Below, piece after piece: positions 23,586 to 27,623 of a DNA stretch of 27,623 bases. Every line of letters begins with the position of its first letter. Position 1 is the stretch's first letter. Source of the DNA: CAZKUN01 sp964555935 (lineage in GTDB: Bacteria > Armatimonadota > Zipacnadia > Zipacnadales > VGFC01); contig CAZKUN010000109.1 of the NCBI GenBank assembly GCA_964555935.1, positions 1-27,623 on the forward strand. The letters are read 5' to 3'. Both the position numbers and the translations under genes were made by a program. The notes beneath the pieces were generated by a model. It did no database searches and had not been told where the DNA came from. It saw nothing but the letters and a program-made list of their open reading frames with translations.

Positions 23586-25220
23586 TCAGCGGGGCTCCAC
23601 GTGAATCTCCACTTCATCAATGATGATCGTGGGCGAGTTTGCTTCAGGATCGGTCTCCGTCAGCGTGACCGACAGGCAGTTCTCCCCATCCTTCACCATG
23701 GCGGGCGCCAATGAGAACCAACGGGTGGCAAAGGCCGGCGGCGGATTCTCGACACTATGACGGAAATCAATCCGCCCGCCTTCCGCGATGCACGACATCA
23801 TCTTCCCGTCCGACTCCCTTGCCGAATCCACGGTACTCGCCCGGTCGGAGGAGGCGGTCCGGCCGATCGTGTCATCCGGAATCAGCCGGCCGTTGAGACG
23901 CACTTCCAGCTCATCATCTGCAGTCATGCCGAAGCCGCGAAAGAGGAGCGTGGCTCCGAATGCTCCCCGTAGGTCTTCGAAGAGCTGGAACCGGAACTCG
24001 CCTGTCGCGTCCGGCTGGCTGCGGTCCAGCCGGAGCCGCTGGGCCTTGATCACTCCCGTGTTGCACGTTCCCTCGCCCCCGAAACCGCTATGGCCATCCC
24101 AGGTGGGATCGAAGATGTAGTGCCGCGCGCCACTTGCCACCCTTTCCGGGTCGCGAAGCTGATGGAAGACGTGCATGGCCTGGGGATAGAAGGGCGGTTG
24201 CCACACGCAAGGGACGAAGTGGTTGTAGAGCGACACGCCGTCGGCACCCGCCCCGTACATCGTGTGGGTCAACGCCCGCGCATTGGCACGACTCAGTGGA
24301 GTGCGCCCCAGTCGGTAACGGGCCCGATAGCTGGTCCAGGGGTTAAGGCCGGGGTAGAGCAGGCAGTCCGTCTCTCGGGTTAACGCCGACCATTCCGCAT
24401 AGGGCACGTTGTAGTCGGCGTACATGGTGTCCTGCGGGCTCACATAGTCCAGCAACCCCTCGCTGATCCAGCCGGGCACGTCCAGCCCCTGACGCGCACA
24501 TTCGTCCAAGGTCGCGAAAACGCGGGCACCGAGGATCATTTGCCTGTCGATCTGTGAGCCCCGGCGGTCCGACATGGAGCGGATTCTCCGCACTAGTTCC
24601 GTCATCAGATGAGCGCGTCCGGCGGCCTGACCCGGGGGGAAGTAGGCCGTGTCCCGGAAGCACAGCTCCACGCCGTCGATGTCGAAACGATTGGCGACTT
24701 CTTCCACAACGCCGAACGTGAACTCCCTGACCTCCTCGGACGTGAAATCGAGCGCCTCCGGCTCCTGGAAGCCCTGCCCCGCGCGAGGGTCATGCAGGCG
24801 CAGGTGCGGATGGGATTCGATGAACTCGGCAATGCCGATGCCCGCCCGCCTGTTATGCCCCGCGTGTCCGTCGTTCATGCGGAACCCAGCCAGAAAACGC
24901 ATCCCGCGCCGGCGCGATTGGTCGATGAGAATGTCCAGCGGCATTGTGCCGGCCTCGATCAGTGGCAGGAACCGTTGGTGTTGGGGACGCTGGTCGTATT
25001 CGTAGCGGTCTGATGTCCAGTAAACGGTCCACCCCTGCGAGAACACCTCCTGGTCGAACGTGTCCACGCCGCTGTCGGCAACCATATCGACCAATCGCCG
25101 GAGGTCTTCTTCCCGGACCGGGTCGGGCAGGACGGTGCGGGCGATGCTGGAGGGGTCGCTGACATAAAGAACGCGGTGCTCGCCGCGGCATGCGCGATTG
25201 CTGGTGGTGCTTTCCGACAT
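23586..25220 (-). CDS. Putative glycoside-hydrolase-like TIM-barrel protein with C-terminal beta domain
   Basis: The product has 544 residues from the ATG at 25220, with AGGAGG nine bases upstream. The frame stays open to 25652, but that stretch is arginine- and proline-rich, runs through IS-like sequence and is not credible coding. Residues about 30-400 look like a TIM barrel: MVADSGVDTFDQEVFSQGW, RRGMRFLAGFRMNDGH, and FDIDGVELCFRDTAYF near 180. They resemble putative hydrolases common in glycan-degrading planctomycetes and relatives. From about 410 a strand-rich domain follows (FRFQLFEDLRG, DELEVRLNGRLIPDD, NCLSVTLTETD), which may bind carbohydrate. No clear signal peptide is seen. It is the first gene of the two-gene unit with the Asp-box protein. 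Confidence 0.7.
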   Translation of the reverse strand: MSESTTSNRACRGEHRVLYVSDPSSIARTVLPDPVREEDLRRLVDMVADSGVDTFDQEVFSQGWTVYWTSDRYEYDQRPQHQRFLPLIEAGTMPLDILIDQSRRRGMRFLAGFRMNDGHAGHNRRAGIGIAEFIESHPHLRLHDPRAGQGFQEPEALDFTSEEVREFTFGVVEEVANRFDIDGVELCFRDTAYFPPGQAAGRAHLMTELVRRIRSMSDRRGSQIDRQMILGARVFATLDECARQGLDVPGWISEGLLDYVSPQDTMYADYNVPYAEWSALTRETDCLLYPGLNPWTSYRARYRLGRTPLSRANARALTHTMYGAGADGVSLYNHFVPCVWQPPFYPQAMHVFHQLRDPERVASGARHYIFDPTWDGHSGFGGEGTCNTGVIKAQRLRLDRSQPDATGEFRFQLFEDLRGAFGATLLFRGFGMTADDELEVRLNGRLIPDDTIGRTASSDRASTVDSARESDGKMMSCIAEGGRIDFRHSVENPPPAFATRWFSLAPAMVKDGENCLSVTLTETDPEANSPTIIIDEVEIHVEPR

Positions 25221-25401
25221 GTTGGTGAGCCTCCTGCATGGCGCCGCTCTGTCGGGGCGCCAGCATGGCGGGCCATTCCACGATCGCGGCGTGCAGAAGG
25301 TCCGGGCCTTCCGACAGACTGAACTCGGGGGAGGAACTCTTGCGCCGCCACGGTGACTCGTTCCCGGTCGTTGGCCCCGGACTGCCGGCCTTCCTGCATG
25401 G

Positions 25402-25660
25402 TGTCCCGGTGAGGGACCCCATCCACGCCCGAGGTGCGAGTGGCGCCGAGTCATTGGGAGACAGGCGTCGCTCGCGCAACCCGGACCAGCTCCGAGTCTG
25501 GCCCCTCCCCAGTCACAGAAAGGGATATCGGCGCCCCGTCCTGACACGCTGTCGGCGTCCGCGGCCAGATGTGCAGGCTTCTGCAGCCGGGATGGTGAAG
25601 CGCTGCAGCGAACGGCTGACCGTTCAGCCGACGCCAAGACGCCCAGTTCCATATGGGCAA
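25402..25660 (+). mobile_element. Possible degenerate IS remnant D
   Basis: A weak left-end match (TGTCC near 25402 and CCATCCACGCC near 25418) is followed by the clear right-end repeat at 25607-25657. No transposase residues are recognisable between them. The left match is short, so only the right end is firm. The rest of the 25221-25742 spacer shows no gene. Confidence 0.35.
25607..25657 (+). repeat. IS right-end repeat, copy R2
   Basis: It shares CGAACGGCTGACCGTTCAGC and a following CATATGGG segment with the copy at 16300. It lies about 85 bases before the creatininase start. Confidence 0.65.
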
Positions 25661-25742
25661 TCCCGGGCTCAATGGCGGGTTATATCAGGATTCGGCGAGT
25701 CGCCTTGCCACCGGGATTGCTGGAGGCAACGGAGGGGACATC

Positions 25743-26471
25743 ATGCTCAGCTACGAGAGCACCTGGCAACAGGTTGAGGAGGCGCGGCCCGAGGGCGCCG
25801 TGATCGGCATTGGCGCGACTGAGCAACACGGCCCGCATCTGCCACTGAACATGGACTGTCTCAGTGCCGAATACCTGGCCTGCGGAATAGCGGAGGCGAT
25901 GGACTGGTACCATCTGCCGACATTGTCCATCTCAGCCAGCGGGGAGCACATGGACTTCCCTGGGACGCTGACGCTGCGATCCGAGACCCTGATCGCCGTT
26001 TTTCGCGACATCGTCGAGTCTCTCAGGCACCACGGCATCCGGAGACTGGCCATCGTCTCGGGTCACGGCGGGAACTGGTTCCTGAAGATGATGGTACGAG
26101 AGTTCAACCTGGAGAACCCGGGGACAACGGTCTTCCTGATTAACACGGACCGATGGTTCTATCCAGTGCTTCAGGAAATGACAGACGACGTGACGCTTCA
26201 CCATGCCGGAGAGCATGAGACGGGCATCGTCATGCACCTGCGGCCCGACTTGGTCGTCGGCCCGGTCCCCGAGGACGACAGCCCAGACTACGGCTTCGAT
26301 GTGCTCGACCTCGTGCAGTCCCGGAGGCTGGCCGTTCAAGGCCACTGGGGCTATCCCTCAAAGGCCTCCGCGGAGAATGGCCGCCGGTTCCTCGAGCGGG
26401 CTCTGGAGATCTCCGTGGAGTACCTCCGCTCGCGACTCGACCTCGTGGAGGAGCTGGGCGGTGACGCGTGA
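25743..26471 (+). CDS. Creatininase-family amidohydrolase
   Basis: The product has 242 residues from the ATG at 25743, with GGAGG seven bases upstream; the frame extends upstream to 25653 through the IS right end, which is not credible. Family motifs are clear. GATEQHGPHLPLNMD carries the metal ligands E27, H29 and D38. SGHGGN is at about 107-111 (H108), and GEHETG has E157, H158 and E159. Length and motifs fit the creatininase/MftE family of metal-dependent amidohydrolases, which open cyclic amides or process peptides. Such paralogues are frequent in planctomycetes and armatimonadotes, often with unknown substrate. It is divergent from the TIM-barrel gene and stands alone. Confidence 0.88.
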   Translation: MLSYESTWQQVEEARPEGAVIGIGATEQHGPHLPLNMDCLSAEYLACGIAEAMDWYHLPTLSISASGEHMDFPGTLTLRSETLIAVFRDIVESLRHHGIRRLAIVSGHGGNWFLKMMVREFNLENPGTTVFLINTDRWFYPVLQEMTDDVTLHHAGEHETGIVMHLRPDLVVGPVPEDDSPDYGFDVLDLVQSRRLAVQGHWGYPSKASAENGRRFLERALEISVEYLRSRLDLVEELGGDA

Positions 26472-26550
26472 AGCCTTCGAGCACCGGGACGGTTGCCTAC
26501 TGATCTGCCTGATCGCTGAGACGGGGGCTCTCTGCGCGCTGTCCCGCGTG

Positions 26551-26596
26551 GTCCCTCCGAGGTTACTCCATCCGGGCTGCAATCTGGGCCTTCCGC
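26551..26596 (+). repeat. Diverged IS left-end repeat, copy L4
   Basis: GTCCCTCCGA, ACTCCATCC and GCAATCTGGGCCTT align in order with L1 and L2, with several changes between them. It lies about 80 bases after the creatininase stop, in the same orientation as the other copies. Confidence 0.5.
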
Positions 26597-26597
26597 A

Positions 26598-27623
26598 CTA
26601 AGGTGACCCCTTGTGGCCTGCCTTCCCTCTGCCGAGACGCACATCGTCCATGACGCGCCGATCCGTGGCGTCGCGCGGCCACGCGCCCACCTGCTGGAGG
26701 ACCTCCGCCGCCGCCTGCCCTGCCGACTGGGTCTCAACGAGAGGGACCTCGAAAGGAGAATCGGCTCGGACCTCCGGGATGCTGCCGAACTCCCTCTGGC
26801 CGGCCACCTTCACAAGCGCCCACTCGTCCAGGTCGACGCCGCCTCGGTGCGGCCCCAAGTTATCGTGGACATAGAACCTCCCCCACCCGTGCGTCTCGTC
26901 GGGCCCGCCAATGGTCAGCTCAGCAGCGCCGCCGGGTGTTGACGGGCCGGCCATGTACGTGTTCCCAACGAAGTTGGTGTGCGGCACGAAGTCGACGTAG
27001 CCGCCGCTGACGTAATTGAAGAACACGTTGTTGCGGATGTCGAACAGCGGGTAGATGCGCGCCCCTTGCCCATCCAGCCCCGTCGGCAGATCAGGCGACG
27101 GGTCCTCGCCTCCCCATGGCAGCCCCCAGTTGCCCTTCCACCGCGGGTTGCGCGCGACGTTGCTGGCGAACAGGCAGTGGTGGATGGTGACGCCTTGCGC
27201 GCGATGGAGGATCATCCCCATACTGTGCGGCCCCTTCGGATGGCCCCCCTCGATCAGTCCCTCAGCGCTAATGCACCACTGGTACGTCACATCGGTGACC
27301 CGGAACGCGCCGAAGTTCTCGTCCGTAGACCAGGCGCCGGAGCAGTGGTCGAAGAGCACGCGATTGCACCTGAGCAGACCGAAGCAACCTCCGTCCGCGC
27401 CATCGTCCATGCGCGCGCGGCGCTGGCGGACGTGGGTCACGATCACGTCGTCACAGTCCTCGAACTCAAGGCCGTATTCCGTGAGCGTGATGCCTCCGTG
27501 TTCCGCAGCGCTGGCGCCATCGATGGTCACCCGGCCGTTTGCTCTGACCACGAGCGGCCCGGCCAGGGCGATGGTGCCTCCGACCCTGAACCGGATAATC
27601 CGCGGCCCGGGCGTGACCAGCGC
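26598..27623 (-). CDS. Pectate-lyase-like beta-helix protein, 5' end beyond window
   Basis: The frame is open to the right edge, so the start is missing and 341 residues are visible. The first visible part (TPGPRIIRFRVGGTIAL, then VTIDGASA and GITLTEYGLEFEDCDDVIV) matches the entry into the parallel beta-helix of pectate lyases (PL1-type). VTYQWCISAEGLIEGGHPKG and GVTIHHCLFASNVARNPRWKG are the typical core strands and the conserved NPR segment near the catalytic region. The end (PRDATDRRVMDDVRLG) is typical of secreted planctomycete-type pectate-lyase-like proteins. The role is probably cleavage of pectin or a related polyuronide outside the cell; a non-enzymatic beta-helix role cannot be excluded. 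Confidence 0.82.
   Translation of the reverse strand, partial: ALVTPGPRIIRFRVGGTIALAGPLVVRANGRVTIDGASAAEHGGITLTEYGLEFEDCDDVIVTHVRQRRARMDDGADGGCFGLLRCNRVLFDHCSGAWSTDENFGAFRVTDVTYQWCISAEGLIEGGHPKGPHSMGMILHRAQGVTIHHCLFASNVARNPRWKGNWGLPWGGEDPSPDLPTGLDGQGARIYPLFDIRNNVFFNYVSGGYVDFVPHTNFVGNTYMAGPSTPGGAAELTIGGPDETHGWGRFYVHDNLGPHRGGVDLDEWALVKVAGQREFGSIPEVRADSPFEVPLVETQSAGQAAAEVLQQVGAWPRDATDRRVMDDVRLGRGKAGHKGSP

Noticed and set aside
25221..25652. Upstream extension of the TIM-barrel gene
   Set aside because: It covers the IS right-end repeat and gives a low-complexity product. AGGAGG precedes the ATG at 25220.
1..27623. CRISPR arrays, tRNA or rRNA genes
   Set aside because: I found no regularly spaced repeats of CRISPR type and no tRNA or rRNA signature when reading both strands. 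The short repeats seen are IS ends or single palindromes.

Overview
The window is GC-rich, densely coded DNA with one 10-base run of N, so it is probably a scaffold from an environmental genome. The gene set suggests a polysaccharide-degrading bacterium of the planctomycete, lentisphaere, armatimonadote or latescibacterial kind. It includes secreted TIM-barrel glycosidase-like proteins, an Asp-box protein, a pectate-lyase-like beta-helix protein, a sulfatase remnant and a creatininase-family amidohydrolase. This assignment is inference from gene content only; no rRNA or tRNA is visible.

Region 1 (1-13118, all minus strand) is a five-gene defence operon read from right to left. It runs drmD-like SNF2 helicase, TPR-like/PD-(D/E)XK nuclease, large adenine-specific DNA methyltransferase (drmMI-like), DUF262-HNH-HEPN protein, and drmA-like helicase, which leaves the window at base 1. 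Spacing is 3 to about 30 nt, with one stop/start overlap. The core order drmD-drmMI-drmA is that of class 1 DISARM, an anti-phage restriction-modification system; drmB and drmC would be expected beyond the left edge. The unusual part is the two extra nuclease-type genes inserted between the core genes. The N gap falls exactly in helicase motif VI of drmD.

Region 2 (13119-19460, plus strand) starts with a divergent intergenic region. It then holds a secreted glycosidase-like protein, an unrecognised Ala/Lys/Trp-rich helical-repeat protein, a sulfatase C-terminal remnant and a sugar-nucleotide-type epimerase. Remains of one insertion-sequence family interrupt these genes: two truncated transposase pseudogenes, several copies of a left-end repeat sitting just 3' of genes, and two copies of a right-end palindromic repeat.

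Region 3 (19654-22575, minus strand) looks like a phage-derived remnant. It has the C-terminal end of a terminase large subunit, a structured intergenic element, three small tightly packed unknown genes and a large serine recombinase.

Region 4 (22592-27623) returns to carbohydrate genes. An Asp-box (sialidase-like) protein and a TIM-barrel protein form a two-gene minus-strand operon. Divergent from it is a creatininase-family gene, and on the minus strand there is a pectate-lyase-like gene whose start lies beyond the right edge.
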